Assembly: GCA_947579605.1 (NCBI GenBank)
Contig: OX388305.1
Coordinates: forward strand, 36,965,542 to 37,029,541
DNA from: Athripsodes cinereus
Lineage: Eukaryota > Arthropoda > Insecta > Trichoptera > Leptoceridae
Length of the DNA stretch: 64,000 nucleotides
Direction of reading: 5' to 3'
Below, in pieces: positions 21,873 through 36,000 of this stretch. The first letter of the stretch is position 1; each line of letters starts with the position of its first letter. Under the pieces are notes generated by a model. It saw only the letters and a list, made by a program, of their open reading frames with translations. It was not told the origin of the DNA and did not search any database. A program made the position numbers and the translations under genes.

Positions 21873-23487
21873 TTAGGTCGGGGAAAAAGTATTTTCGCAT
21901 AAAGTATGTATAAACTTGTAATAAAATATCTTTGGCTGTACTATTTGTATCTGGCTGGTTTTCGTGACATTAAAAAGGTGACATTTCAAAAAAATAATCA
22001 AATTAGGAAAATCTTGTTTCCCGCTATTTTTCATTTGTTTTTCTTTCTGTCAAAATGAGCGACGAATGAAGAAATTAGATACATTTTAAAGTTTTATTAC
22101 AAAAAAGGAAAAAAATGCAACGCTAGCCGCGAAAGAAAAAAAAATGTGACGTTTATGGACCTAATGCAGTGTCCGTAAGAGTAGCACAATGTTGGTTTAA
22201 GCGTTTTCAATCCAGGAATTTTGATGTCAAAGATGCACCTCGATTTGTTCGCCCTATTACGGACAAAATGGACGCTATTTTTGAAAAAGTGGAGCAAGAA
22301 CGGCATATCAGTAGTTAGGACATAGCTAATGAACCGAGAATTGACCACAAAACAGTTTTGACGCATTTGAAAAAAGCTGGGTAAACAAAGAAGCTCGATA
22401 TTTGGGTGCCACACGAGCTCACTGAAAGAAACCTAATGAAACGTGTACTCATTTGCAATTATTTATTGAGACGTAATGAAACCGAACCGTTTTTGAAAAG
22501 ATTGATAACTAGTGATGAAAAGTGGATCACGTATGACTAGTGATGTGAGAAGAGAAAATTCTCCAAAGAAATTTCTCGAGAACGAGAAATTTCTCCTCTG
22601 ATGTGAGAGAAATTTCTCTCCATAATTTTTCTTAGTGGTATTATGACCTTTCGCCCAGTATACTTCGCAGCCAACCTGATTGATCCAAAAATTTGTGGGG
22701 CTGATTAAGGCCCAAATCAGAGGCTATTAACACTTTTTTCCATGTACGTACCTGCAATTTTTAGAAGTATAAGTACAAACTTAAATATGGGCATGTGGGG
22801 TGTCGTCAAACATCAAGATTTTTCATCAGTTATTACCACTTTTTTCTATGTAGGTACTTACCTAACATTTTTTTCTTTCCATAATTAATTGTAGCCATAT
22901 TGGTGATAAATTGTCTCAACATTTGTAAATTGTTATTGATTTCTTGAATAAAGTATTTATTATTATTATTATACTGTTAAATAAAAAATAAAAAAAATCT
23001 CTGAAAATTCTCTACTTTGAGAAATTATTTCTTGAGAATTCCACAACACTACGTATGACAAGAATGTGCGAAAAAGGACTGTGGCAAAATCTGTGTGGTC
23101 TTTCATCACGATAACGCTAGACCACATACATCTTTAGCCACTCAGCAAAAATTAAGAGAGTTTGGCTGGGAAGTGTTATATATATCCGCCATATAGTCCT
23201 GACCTTACACCTTCAGATTTCATCTGTTTCGGTATCTTTAGAATTCTTTAGGCAGTGTCAGGTTAACATCAAGAGAGGACTGACAAAAAAAAAACTACTT
23301 GTTGCGTTTTTTTGATCAGAAGTCACAAAATTTCTACAGCAACAGGATCATGTCTCTACCTACAAGATGGCAGAAAGTCTACGAACAAAATGGCACATAT
23401 ATACTGTAATTAAATGTAAATTAACTTTGAAAAAAAATGTCTTGAATTTTGATATAAAATGCGAAGGAACTTTTTCCCCGAACTATT
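21873..23487 (+). mobile_element. Degenerate mariner transposon split by a hAT MITE
   Basis: Terminal repeats GGTCGGGGAAAAAGTATTTTCGCAT (left) and its counterpart (right, GCGAAGGAACTTTTTCCCCG) are inverted and TA-flanked. The interior carries a decayed mariner transposase on plus, with stretches such as VRVAQCWFKRFQSRNFDVKD, IDHKTVLTHLKKAG, ITSDEKWITYD (the first catalytic Asp region) and, after the insertion, PPYSPDLTPSDF. Stops and frameshifts make it a pseudogene. It is interrupted at 22539-23051. Confidence 0.88.
22539..23051. mobile_element. Non-autonomous hAT-like MITE with 8-bp target duplication
   Basis: A 513-bp insertion inside the mariner transposase is flanked by an exact 8-base duplication CGTATGAC (22531-22538 and 23052-23059). 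Its ends TAGTGATGTG and CCACAACACTA are imperfect inverted repeats. The length of the duplication and the TAGTG ends fit hAT. Subterminal AGAAATTTCTC repeats can form hairpins. It has no coding frame. Confidence 0.88.
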
Positions 23488-25124
23488 ATATTTGTGTATA
23501 GCCCAATAACAAAGTCGTACTTTCAATGGATAGATTACAAACTTCAATCCTGTCACTGTGGACTTACATCACCTTTATGTTGATAGCACATTGCTTACTC
23601 TGTTAGTGTTATGGGCGCATTTATGTTCATTTCAAACCCAAATTTTGGTTAACATGTAATTTATATTATTATGTGAGTATGTGTAGGTTGATGTTTAGCT
23701 ATTTATGGAAGACCTCGTGTACTGTGCCAACCAACATAACACTCACAGACAAGTTCAAGGTGACTTTATATTATGTATGTATGTATGTACTAATAGAGGA
23801 TTGTGTACATCATCGCTGCAATTCATAACAAAATATACAGTGAATCAATCTGTCTGGAAATATAGTTTATTTTGCTACCATTGATTGATGGGAAATATTT
23901 ATGTTTAATGCATAACCCATCACAAAAAACCAAATAATATTTTTTTAATCTGGGCTTGTAGTTTTTAATCATCATCATCATTGCCCTCAGCGCTCCTCTC
24001 GGAAGCACAGTGCAAAAACCAACCTCCTCCATTCAGACTATCTCTGTGCCAATTGCCTCACCTCTTCCCATGACATTCCCTGCGCTCTGATGCCGTCATA
24101 GGAACATTGTTTTTAATACTCTTACAGTATTTGTTGTATGGTTGGCTGGAAAATGTTACTTCGCAATAAGTCCACTATTTAACAGAACATCGTAAGTATT
24201 GTATGTAATTAGAATAACTTCAAATTGTTGCCATAATTTTTTTTTAAGTTAAACTGACTATATTTCTGAATATCTTACTGTTGGACAAAGACGTGAATTC
24301 CATTTGCTCTCATTTGTTTACTATGGTCTTTACTCATCATCATTCCTGTACTGTCTGCTCCCTCGAAGACCACTGGCTCTGGCTCACACCAAACAGCAAC
24401 TGGCTTGCTATTGCACAATACTCCAGTTCTTATACTGTTCTGTGTCAGAGACAATGTACCTGTCAATTTACATTGACAGTCCAACACACCACAGATGTAC
24501 AATCTGTGGATAGTTTACCAATGTGCATACACTACAATTCCCATATTATATTAAGGGAGCTTTAGAATATTTGCCTCAAACACAACCTCTGACACCTCAA
24601 ACCCATCACTCCTTTTATATTCTATTGAACCACTTCTTTTTGCTGTATAGGTACTCTTTGGATATTGATTGTATTTAATTTGAATGCATTTCTCAAAAAA
24701 AAAAAAAAATATGTATTGTGAGTAATGTACTATAAAAAATGAAAAAATACATAAATATTGTTCCTATTGTAAGTCACATTTTTAGCAAACTTATATTATG
24801 AATTACTTGTATTATAGAATTAGTGTGGAAATTAATGTAGGTATTATAGAATTAGTATGGAAATTAAATATAAAATGGTATATACATACATTTTATATTT
24901 AATTATTTTCTCAATTAGTTACATATACATCACATCACATGATCTCGTCACTCCCAAACCACAAAACAATTTGGATAATGTGATATAAATATTTATCATA
25001 TGTATGCAAAACCAAACTAATTTAACAAGTCATTGGTTTTCAAACTTTGTTTTTAATGCAGTGCAATATTTAAATTTATAATTAGTCTATCTGTTCTCAA
25101 TTTGATTATTTTTTTTATTTTCAG
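23488..25124. other. Intergenic/5' intron region, includes a LINE/SINE tail copy
   Basis: This is AT-rich sequence upstream of the GTPase coding start. 23955-24080 (minus) matches 34676-34770 (plus): ATGTCATGGGA.GAGGT, then GAGAGGAGCGCTGAGGGCAATGATGATG, a RTE-like or SINE 3' tail with GATGAT repeats. 24270-24565 has open frames on both strands but no recognisable domain. An A-run sits at 24691-24705. Nothing else is identified. Confidence 0.4.
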
Positions 25125-25133
25125 AACACAAAA

Positions 25134-27050
25134 ATGAACTCCAGTACATCTGCAGTAGGCAGTAGTGCATCTGCTTATACAAAACTCACCCACACCAGAT
25201 ACAAAGCTCTTGACTTCATCCAGTCCTGCAAGGCGGGGGTTACACCCTCCCCCTCCACTCAGGAGATGGAGAATAGTGATGGCTTTAAGAAGAGAAGGAG
25301 GAGAAGGAGACGCAGGAATAAGAATAAATTAAAATATATTGTACTGGATAATGTGTGCAATCAAAATATAATAGATAAAGAAAATAATAGTAATTATATT
25401 GTAAGTGCTGATTCAGTCTCATTTAATAAAAAGGAGACAGTAGAGATGGTCTGCTCGAACAAAGATGATCAAACTGTTAGAGGAGATAATGGAAGTAGTA
25501 GCACAATTATTTCAACTCAGGCTGTGACTTTTAATACTAATAAATCAAATTTACAAAGTATTGAAAAGGCTGTTGAGGTGATTGATAAGTTGAATGAGCG
25601 TCATGAAGTGGAACAAGTTGGTGATATTGATTATCCTAAGAAAATTATACAGCAGGAGGAGCTGCCAAATAGTACTTCTTTAAGAAAGGCTGAAGCAAGC
25701 GACGTATTAGTGAGTGATGTCTTATCACCAAAGATAAAAGGAATCAGTATTATTAAACATAAACAAATTGAAAATAATAATTGCGATTCTGAGAAATTTG
25801 GCAAAGAATGTTTAAAAAGTAACGACAAAAACATTATTATTGACAGTGCTCCAAGTGTTGGCAGCGACGGTGTTGTGTTTGAGAACATCGCCAGAAATAC
25901 ATTATCAAGTAAGTCTATTAATAGCGGTGGGAATAACTACAAACTTGTTGACAACAACACCAGTATCAGCTGTTTCAGTAGTCACAATGAAGCTGTGCTG
26001 AAGAGTTATGGAGATAGGTTCTACGGAGCAAGGCCAGTTGAAATGACCACTGAAAGTATAGTGAAAGACAATATTGATGTGAATAGTTGTGCTTCTATAG
26101 ACTGTGATGTGAAGCAAATACAAAAAACTCCACAGTTTTGGCCTGGACAAAAGCGCAGATCTAAACGCAACAAGTATGGAAACAATTCTTTGAAAAAACT
26201 TTCCCCTAAAATAAAATCTGAGAAAAGCAATTCTGAAATTAGTTGGTTGGATTCAATTGATGCGGATGATTGTGAAGTGAATGTGAAAAATGAAGTTTGT
26301 TTTTATGAAGACAAGCCATCTGGGAGTGAAACAAATGAACAGCTAACTTCTTATAAAAGTCGATTCTCATCCCGTCATAGTCCCATTAGTGAGAAAACTA
26401 AAGAAGATATTAATTGGAATAACAAAAGATCAGAATGTAAAGTAGATGTGATTAGCAACAGAATTGGAATCAATGTTAATGATTTGAATTCTGCACCACT
26501 TGAGAATGTGAAAAGATTGGACAGCACCAAGAGGAGTAGACGGAAAGCAGAACCATTTGATATTGATAAGCAATCAGACTGCAATGTTAAGGATTTATTA
26601 GACAAATGTAAAGTGAAACGTTTCTATGACACAAGTGAAGGCAGACAACATGCATTAGATATACCAAATAGTCTCTGCAGTTTTCTGACGGATACTTTAG
26701 ATTCTAAACCACCGGAGAATGTCTCCAGATCACTGTTTTCTGGATCAATATCTGAAAAAGGAATGTACATTCCATCCACTGAGACATTCGATCGTGGTTC
26801 TTTACTTTCATTGAAACGCAATTCTTTTCAAAAGATATTTGAATGTGACACTTCCTTTGACAACTCTGACAGTGGAAGTGACTCTGATTCTGCATCTGAG
26901 GATGATGAGCTGTTTGATTCAGCAGGAGATGAAACGGATGAGAGGGGAGAGGGGGTGCTGCTTCCACCTGAGCCCCAGTTGGGTAATGTGGAATACAAAT
27001 TGAAGCTGGTCAACCCCACCAAGCAGAGATTTGAACATCTGGTAACACAG
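25134..27050 (+). CDS. Exon 1 of the GTPase gene: 639-residue disordered N-terminus
   Basis: The first coding exon has no recognised domain until its last ~40 residues ([22 protein letters not shown]), which lead into the conserved [13 protein letters not shown] of exon 2. It has a basic [14 protein letters not shown] cluster (likely nuclear or RNA-binding patch), long Asn/Lys/Ser-rich stretches, and a final acidic serine run ([13 protein letters not shown]). The reading frame is open for 1917 bases, and the domain continuity across the next splice makes it part of the gene. A role is not predictable from sequence. Confidence 0.85.
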
Positions 27051-30000
27051 GTAAATTATTGGTTTTCTTAATTTATCATCATTGTAACATTCACTCAGCT
27101 AACAACACTAAATTATGTATTTCACTTGTTCAACCAATGCACAGCATTTGCCTTTTACAATACAAATAATAATTTCATAACATTACAAAATCCTCAAACA
27201 TAAAGATTAAGAAAATAATCCATGTTATAAATTTTAAATATCTGAAAACCAACATAATCGTTATGAGCTCAATACTTGAGAATTTTTTTATAAGCCAGGT
27301 AGGTTATTCATACAGTTTCATGTATAAGACTTTTATGATATTTGATTCAGTCATGAAGTTGTAAGACTTACATGTATGTATACACATATATACACAAGTT
27401 ACAATCTATTGCGGCCAATTCAGTTTATTTGTTGTTTGGTGATCATTTTAAGGAGTTGCCTACTTTCGCCTACCCTAATCAATACCTCTTAATTTTTGAT
27501 GTGTTTCGACCAATGGATCTTCAGCATGCGTCTATACCACCACATCTCGGAAGAGATTTTATTCTGTAGATTACATACTTACAGTGAGACTACTCTACTA
27601 CACTTGAGGGACATATATTTATCTTTCAGAGTGGGATTCAACAATTTATTCTCAACTATTTTTATATTATAATAGTCATAGTACAATGGCAGTGTTACAT
27701 TTAAGTATAATATAAATATTCTTATCACACAAATATTTTTAATATCGCTTATCGTAATATACATACCTATTGTGTTTTATTATTTTTATTGGGTGTAATC
27801 CAATGAAATACTGATAATATTTTTTTGTTATTGTTATGGTATATTGTATACAAACTTTGAGTTGTTTATTAGTAAATATGATTTGGTTGTATGGTAGATC
27901 ACTTATGATGTTATTATACAAGTTACATTTTTCATCATTGGCATTCTTCCATAATGATCAGGAATATATAATATACATTATGTTAACCTTATTCTGCGGT
28001 ATTATCTACTTTTCAAATTTTCTGCTGTTTCAAGTATAAATATGAAACCATAACATATGTTTGTTTCTAATGATTTGTTCTGGAATCTTGACAATGATGT
28101 TATTGATTCATCTCGCTCACACAATGCTCTTCCTCCCTCACTCTCTTTCTCCGACAATGTTTTTGTTAAGCGTCAACAACTTATAACTGTATCAGTTGGC
28201 TAGAAGTATATGTATATCATAACATAAATATTATAGGTGTGTGGGTGTTATATAGATATCATACGTGTCGTTGAACTCTTTGCATTAATAATTTAAGTAA
28301 TTATTATTGTTTGATGTAATCAAACACATGTATATACATCTAAAAACACTTTAATAAACATTTTATGTGTGTGTATGTGTCTTGACTGGATTTTGTTTAT
28401 GATTAAACTCTTGTTATGTGGGTCATATTGCTATTTAGGTATTGTGGGAAACTTTCAAAGTGTGACATCTTCTCTTCTCATGAATCACAATCCACTGGAT
28501 TGTTCTGCAACAATCCTGGTTTTTCTTTCAATCTTTCCTGTTCCCTGCCATTCTTTTCAGTTCTATATGTGCTAACCAAATTAAGGAGGCCACACAGAGC
28601 TCACTTAAGGGGGCATTACACATGGCAGAGGATCGCTCAACATGGAGACAGATGGTCTACAGAACGAGGCATGATGGTCACGATCCTCAGGATTGAGGGA
28701 CCGACAGAAATGATGATGTGCTAACACATATGTCTTCCACCACGTGATGCATGTGTGTGTTCCTTGATCAGCCTCTGCAATCTCCGTCTTCAGTCATGCC
28801 CTTGTGTTAAGTCTTTGATTCATTTTTACACACTATTCAATCAATCAAAAATGATTCGGGTTTGTATCATATTGTCACGGTAAAAAAATACTGGGTTTTT
28901 GGTTTCCTGGCAGAATACCTACGTGTCTAAGTAATATTTCTTAGAATTGTATCATCCCTACGTATCATAGAATATATCTGTGATTCATTTATACAAATGT
29001 GTCTTATCTATCGTATGCTGTCACACCATTTCTTATTGAAGTCACGTAAAACCTATTTAATCAATATTGTTTTCAGAACAGTTATTATCTTAGTACTGAT
29101 TGTAGTGATATCATACAACTGAATGCTTTCAATAAATAAACATCATATTATATATTTATATGCATAACTGAACAGAAAACAAAAACTTTATAAACAACCA
29201 CAATAACAGGTCAGATCACAAGATAATCAGAAAACAATTAAACCAATATTAAAATCTTACTCTCTTATTGTAATTAACAATTATTATAAAATTAAAAAAC
29301 ACTGTTTAAATTTTCACCATAATAGTTTTTGAGACTCCATATTTTCATCCACACTAATGGACATATTCAAGAATTATCTAAAATTTGTATATTGCAGATG
29401 AAATGGCGATTGCGGGAAGGCCGTGGAGAGGCAGTGTACGGCATTGGGGTGCGTGACTGTGGCCGCGTGCGAGGGCTGCGTACAGGCAGAATGAAGGCAT
29501 CATTGCGCACTTTGAGGCGCATGAGTGACAGGCTAGGAGCACAGTGCAGCTTGCTCGCTGTGGTGAAGACAGGAGGAGCAGAGAGGTACGGAGCCGAGGT
29601 CCTCGTGAGGAAGGTGAGAATAGATATGTCTAAATATGCATTTTCCTTTTCATATACTATGCATTTTTCTTTTTCGTGATAAATATATTTACTTATTTGG
29701 GTGGATGAACTGTACCAATATAGATTTTGTTAAAAAATTATGAACTATGAAACAGAATTAGATTATGTCCAAGAAAACATCTCATGATTGAGTTGTCTAT
29801 ACATGTTATGTTAGTTAACATTTATTATGTAAAACATAAGTAGTACAAGTTTTACAATTTTTGTATAATTTAGTGACTTTGTTTCGACTTACAAAGTCAA
29901 AGTTTACTTTGAATTGAAGCTGGGTTACTTGATTATTAAAAAATTGTAAAACTTTTAACCAATTTTTTTCATATCAAATAAGTATTTGTTGCTTTATGTA

Positions 30001-33000
30001 TGTGAACTGCCTCATCAGTTATATCTGTATTTCAGGTACCAGATGATCAGCACAATATGGAGCTACGTGTGGCTGTCATGGGGGCAAATGATGCAGGAAA
30101 ATCAACTCTAGTCGGAGTTCTAACTCAAGGTATATATTATTGTCTTTGTTGTATCTAATTTGATATACTCAATGAAATGTCCTAATTGCATTTATCGGAT
30201 TTTTTTTCAGATAACATGAATGAATCTAAACACAGTTTATTTTTATGTAGACATGTAGTATTTTACCTGAAGTTTAATAATATGTTAGAAGTTTATGGAT
30301 TTTATTAAGCTCAGAATTAATTATTGGCATTTTTCATATCCTGTGATGTATTACTAGTATATTTATACTTCTTGTTTGACTGATGAGTAGTTTAGGTTAG
30401 GGTTGGTCTGATATTATTTTATGGTACAGCAAATTTATTGACGGGCGCAAATCACTTGTACCGGGTGGAATGCCTATGAATAATAATAAATTCGTTGACA
30501 ATTATTTTGAGTTTGGTGACATTCCATGAAATCAAATGAAAATAATTAACTTTATGCACATTTGATCAGCCAAATTTAGATGTAACATCATTTTTCGGGT
30601 GAATAACTATATTATCACGTGAACATAGGCAGAAAATTCATTAATTTAATTTTGATGCATTTATCTTATCCGATGTTTCAACAAATTTTCTAATATTTCA
30701 AATAGTTTTGTTTAGTTTCTCTTGATGAATGGATAAGTGCAACATATTCCAGATTTAAAAAAAATATATCAGATGATTGGAGGGAAATTATGTGACACAC
30801 GCACACACAACACAATGTAGTTTCCCCCAGTCATACTGAAGTGTTCTGTTGAAGTCAAAATATTCATTAAGTGTGCTCCTGGTTGATTGTAGGTGAACTG
30901 GATAATGGACGTGGTAGTGCTCGTCTAAATATGTTCAGACATCTTCACGAGGTCAGGACGGGACGCACCAGCTCTCTTAGTCATGAGATACTCGGATTTG
31001 ACTCACAGGTAAAAAGCAACAATGTTAAAACTATATTGTGTATATAATAGTAATAAAAATAAAATAAAATAATAACATAATTCATACACATGTTTATTTA
31101 TCACATGAATGCAATATTTCCAACTCACACTTTGGTGTTATGCTCAAGTGTTTTTATGCTGCGGCCTGCGAGGCACATAAACATACCATTACATGTTAAG
31201 AAATGTTCTGGGTACCCATGAGTTCTTATGCTTAATCTTATTTTTCTTTGGAACACGAAAATGAAACAAACTTCTTTCACATAGCGTTTTTTATTTATTC
31301 AAAATATAATCATGTAATAACAACGTTTTGTAAAAGAGTAGTTTCGTATTGGTATGAAAAAAGAGTGTTTGAGTATTGGTATTTTTTTATTATTTTTATT
31401 TCTTTGTTCATGACATAAATGGCAAGGCATTTTACAACATAAAGTAAATAAACACTAATGCAGTATTAAAAATCACTGAATATTACAAAATTAAATACAC
31501 ATATTGTTGCAGGGTCGTCCAATAGATTATGCATATGGAGATCTGACCACCCCAGAGGAAATAGTGGAGAAGAGTAGCAAGTTGGTGTCCTTCATAGACC
31601 TGGCGGGGCATAGAAAGTACCTCAAGACGACAGTACAGGGCCTCACAGGATACTCCCCACATTTGGCTATGCTTGTGGTAAACAACATATAATATAGTTT
31701 TCATCTCTCCACTACTGGATATGAAGCTCTAAAATTATGATTATGATCTCAAGCAACACAAACCTGTTGCTTTCTTATAACCTGTTCACCACACAGATCA
31801 TCTTCTTCGCTTTATAAAAAAAATACATTTGGTGTTTTGTCTACATTTTATACACAATTTTGCAGTGTCGAATGAGTTCTCTCTTTTTGTTTCCGATTCC
31901 ATGAACAGATCCCATGGTCATTTAATGTATCAACCTGGGGTTAGTAGAACCGCTGTGTTGCGTAACTCTCCAGTGAATAGAAAGATGATATTTTTCATAT
32001 AGCAAGCAGATAGTTTGTCACGGCAATGAAGGCAATAGACGAGCTTTGAAAGTTTGTTTTTACTTTCCACTCTATTGCACCAAGTCCATTGGCAAAATAG
32101 CTATTAGGTTGTACAGACTTAATTAAAAAAGTGTAAAAATAATATATATTACAGATATCTGGGACGGGCGGTGTGAACCAGATGACTTTGGAGCACCTGG
32201 CTTTAGCTGTTGCCCTACAGCTGCCTCTGTTTGTGGTCAGCACCAGGGCAGACTGTGCCCCTGTACCTGAAGAAGCTATTGCTGAGATGCTCACCACAGC
32301 AAATGCTAGAAAGGTACCTACTCAATCAGTATGAAGAACTATACAAATATGGAAAAATTGAATGTACTGTACAACGACAGAGCAAATTAACTTTCCATTC
32401 TCCCTTTGTAGGAAAAGTGTCCTCAACTTCTAGTCCTTTCTTATCACACAAATAAATAAAAAAAATCGTATGTTCAGGTACCTCACTTGATCCGCACCAT
32501 AGAGGAGTGCACGGTGGCTGCAGTGTCAGCGTGGAATCTTGGTACAGTGCCTGTATTCTCAGTGTCCAGTGTGAGTGGTCAAGGGTTGGACTTGTTGCGC
32601 TGGTTCCTCTACCGTCTGCCTCCTCCACCACAGTGCACCAACACCAGGGACATGGACCAGGTGAATTAACTTTATAGTTTTTATTTATATTAAATACCTT
32701 TAAATATAATTGTTTGGCTTGCAAGATCTTAATATACAAAGATGAACCCTTTACGCACTTATTTTACAAAGATGACGATAAAGATAGTAGTGTCTTCAAA
32801 TTATCTGTAAATCTATAGTTTAAAATAAAATATAAATGGTTGGATTTCACAAATTCATACGTTTTCACCTATTCTTGTAGGTAGATATCTTTAAAAATTT
32901 CCATAACCAAAATTATTGAATGGAATATTTCTGTTAAAAAATAAGATAGGTATGTTAATTTTATCATCCAAAAACATTCTCAAGAGATGTATGTGTTCAT

Positions 33001-36000
33001 AAAGGTATTGATTTTTCTATTACTTGCCAGATAATAAAATCAGACAAATAAACATGTTTATTAACAGACTCAAACGTCCATGAAAGAATCAATAATATTA
33101 GAATGTATATATGTAGTAACTACAATGTAACTACACAAATTAATTTGTTTCATTGTTCAATGCTAATTTTGTTGGCGTCTAATCTACATTGCAAATGGGT
33201 TGACCCGGAACATGCTATCAACATAACTCTGAGAATATAAGTTAACATACATATTAATACTGGAATGTGTGTATGTTGTATATATATATATATTAATGAC
33301 CTCGCATTGTTTTACTTACCTTCCATTCTTGTTTTACCTTATGCACGAATTTCTGAAATATATTTTAAGTTGTCAATTAATATTAAGTGTTGTGTATATT
33401 CTAGGACCCTGTGGAGTTCCAGATTGATGAGGTTTTCCGTGTTGGGGACAGAGGGGGGCCCGTAGTAGCAGGGCTTCTCAAAGCGGGAGTCATTACAGAG
33501 AAAACAAAACTACTTATAGGTGAGTACCTACATATGTGTACTGTAGAATAATTAAAAGTATTAAACCCTTGGGTTAAGTTCCCTTAGATTTATCTACCAA
33601 AAATAATTTTGATTTATGGCAAATTGTAGAAGTAAAGATAAAATAACCATGGAACACCCGGCAAAGAATGTAAATATCTCCCATTCTTTGTTTTAAATTT
33701 TTTTATGTTGTTTTTTCTTGATCTAAAAATTGTTGTCAACGTATAATATAACACTACCAGCTATTTGTCATTACAGTTGGTCATTTTTATTTTATTTATA
33801 CAATTTACGATATAGCCTTTTACGTGTTAAAAATATCATAAGATATAACACAATTCCATCAAATAAAAACAAAACTGCAAAAACAATTACAGTTATATTT
33901 TTATAAGTTTTAATTTTGGTCAATAGTAATAAATATGTGGAAGACTACCAAAAAAGAGATAATTGAAATGTCTAGTAATATAATGACAGAAAAATTAAAT
34001 TTGATAAAAAATTAAAGATGATGTCAGATATTGAGAATGTCGAGATGTTATATATTAATTGAAAATATAATGGACTGTAAAAATAGTAAACTGAAAAATA
34101 TAATCTAGAGAAACAATACAACAATGTCAGAAACTATTTGTACGCAATATATTATGAATAAATGTTGGAAAGTAAAAACCCCACAGAAATGTCAAGCAAA
34201 ATTTCAACCCTCTTGATGTTTAATAAATGTATGTGAAGGATGCCTTAACTATAGTTTGTATTTATGATGTGATATGATATGTAGGCCCCTTGGACAATGG
34301 TGAGTTTGCCCCAGCAATAGTGGAAAGCATGAGACGGAACAGGGCTGCATGCAGGGCGGTGAGGACGGGACAGGCTGCCTCTCTTAGACTAGACTGCACT
34401 GTGCCACATCTCAGGCAGGGAATGGTCAGTATATTATATTGCATTTAGTCCTATACTAACTGCTACCCACACATACGCCTTGACAGCTTCTTTGGAGGTA
34501 CCTACGTACCCAGCAAAGATTTGTAATCTCCGTGATACAGGAGAGACGATGATCATGATCGAGAATGCCCAATGATAGTTAGTCAAAAAGAGCACTGTTC
34601 TTTCGTCCGCAAGGGTTATGTTGGCCCGACGTCCCTCTTTCACAATACACTATTCCTATGACAACGACATCAGAGCTCAGGAAATGTCATGGGAGGAGGT
34701 AAGGCAACTGGTTTCTGTCCTCCCAAGAGGAGCATTAAGGGCAATGATGATGATAATGATGATATGCTCTAAACAGGAATCTGACTTTAACATCTCATAA
34801 TAACTTTGGAAGCTCCCCTTTCACGACACAAGCTTTTAGCTTACTGTGAAAGGTGTATAAGGTTTATTTGGCTTTATAATAAAACCCAGATATTATCTTT
34901 TTTAAAAAAAGAAAAATCTTTATTATATAGAGAAACTTACAATACATTTATATGTTTTTTATCAATAGTATTTTGTGTATTTAACAGTATATTGGTGTCT
35001 GTATTGGGCACATTGTTACATTAGTGTTGGTAGTATGATATGATTTGTATTGTATTATATTTTCTACAGGTTCTACTGTCTATTCCCGACAGATATCCTC
35101 ACAGTTTGGATATCAGTGATTACGATGACAAATATACGTCTCTGGTAAAAACCAACAATGCTAAAGTTTGTAAAGAGAAAATATTATCAGAGTCCAGTCA
35201 TCTGTGGAACAGTGAGAAAGTCTCACCTAAAGCTACAAAGAAGATGCGCAGACGAAAAAGCAAGTGGATATCAAATAACACCAACTCTAGTGAAGAGAAG
35301 TACAAAGATACTAATCTCAACATTATCAAAGAAGACAGCTCCACTGATGATCGTGACACATATGATGAACTGGAACAAGACGGGAACCTGTCGAGCTCTG
35401 ATAGGAGAGCCGCACATGTCACATTAAACAATAAAGTAAATTATTACAGAGAGGTAGTCAGTTTTGATAAGAGTTTAGAATATGACAAAGGTGTTGTGAA
35501 TCGGATAACAGATAAGAATTTAAATGTGTGCGATGATAATGAAGAAGGAAAATTGAGTGTAGAAGAGAAATTAAAGGAATCACCAGATCATAGGAGCAAT
35601 CTATCTATCTTAGATTTACACTTTGATAAAGATTTGGAAGCCTTGGTGAGAAGCTTCCCTGTGGATGACAGTGAGGGGAACATTGCGAGTGTAGTTGGAG
35701 AGGACAACTGTAATGAACCCAGGGGATGTTTCTTCTTTCAGGTATAATGTTGTCATGTTTTTGATCACCAATCATTCATATTACTAACCCTTTATGTTTT
35801 ATACCATCCCTGTGTATGTTAAATCAGTGCTCCGCAACCTTTTCGCATATGCGACACACCAAACGCAAAAAGTATTTTTGCATGGTTTTTATATCATATT
35901 AATATTTATGTTATCTTCTAATATTCTATGAATTAATTTTGAATATGTATTTTGTGTAATTAATTTTGGGTTCGATCCCAGGTGCCGGCAAACTCCCCTT

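Noticed and set aside
24275..24565. Small genes on both strands near 24.3-24.6 kb
   Set aside because: Overlapping open frames on both strands without domain, splice or start support.
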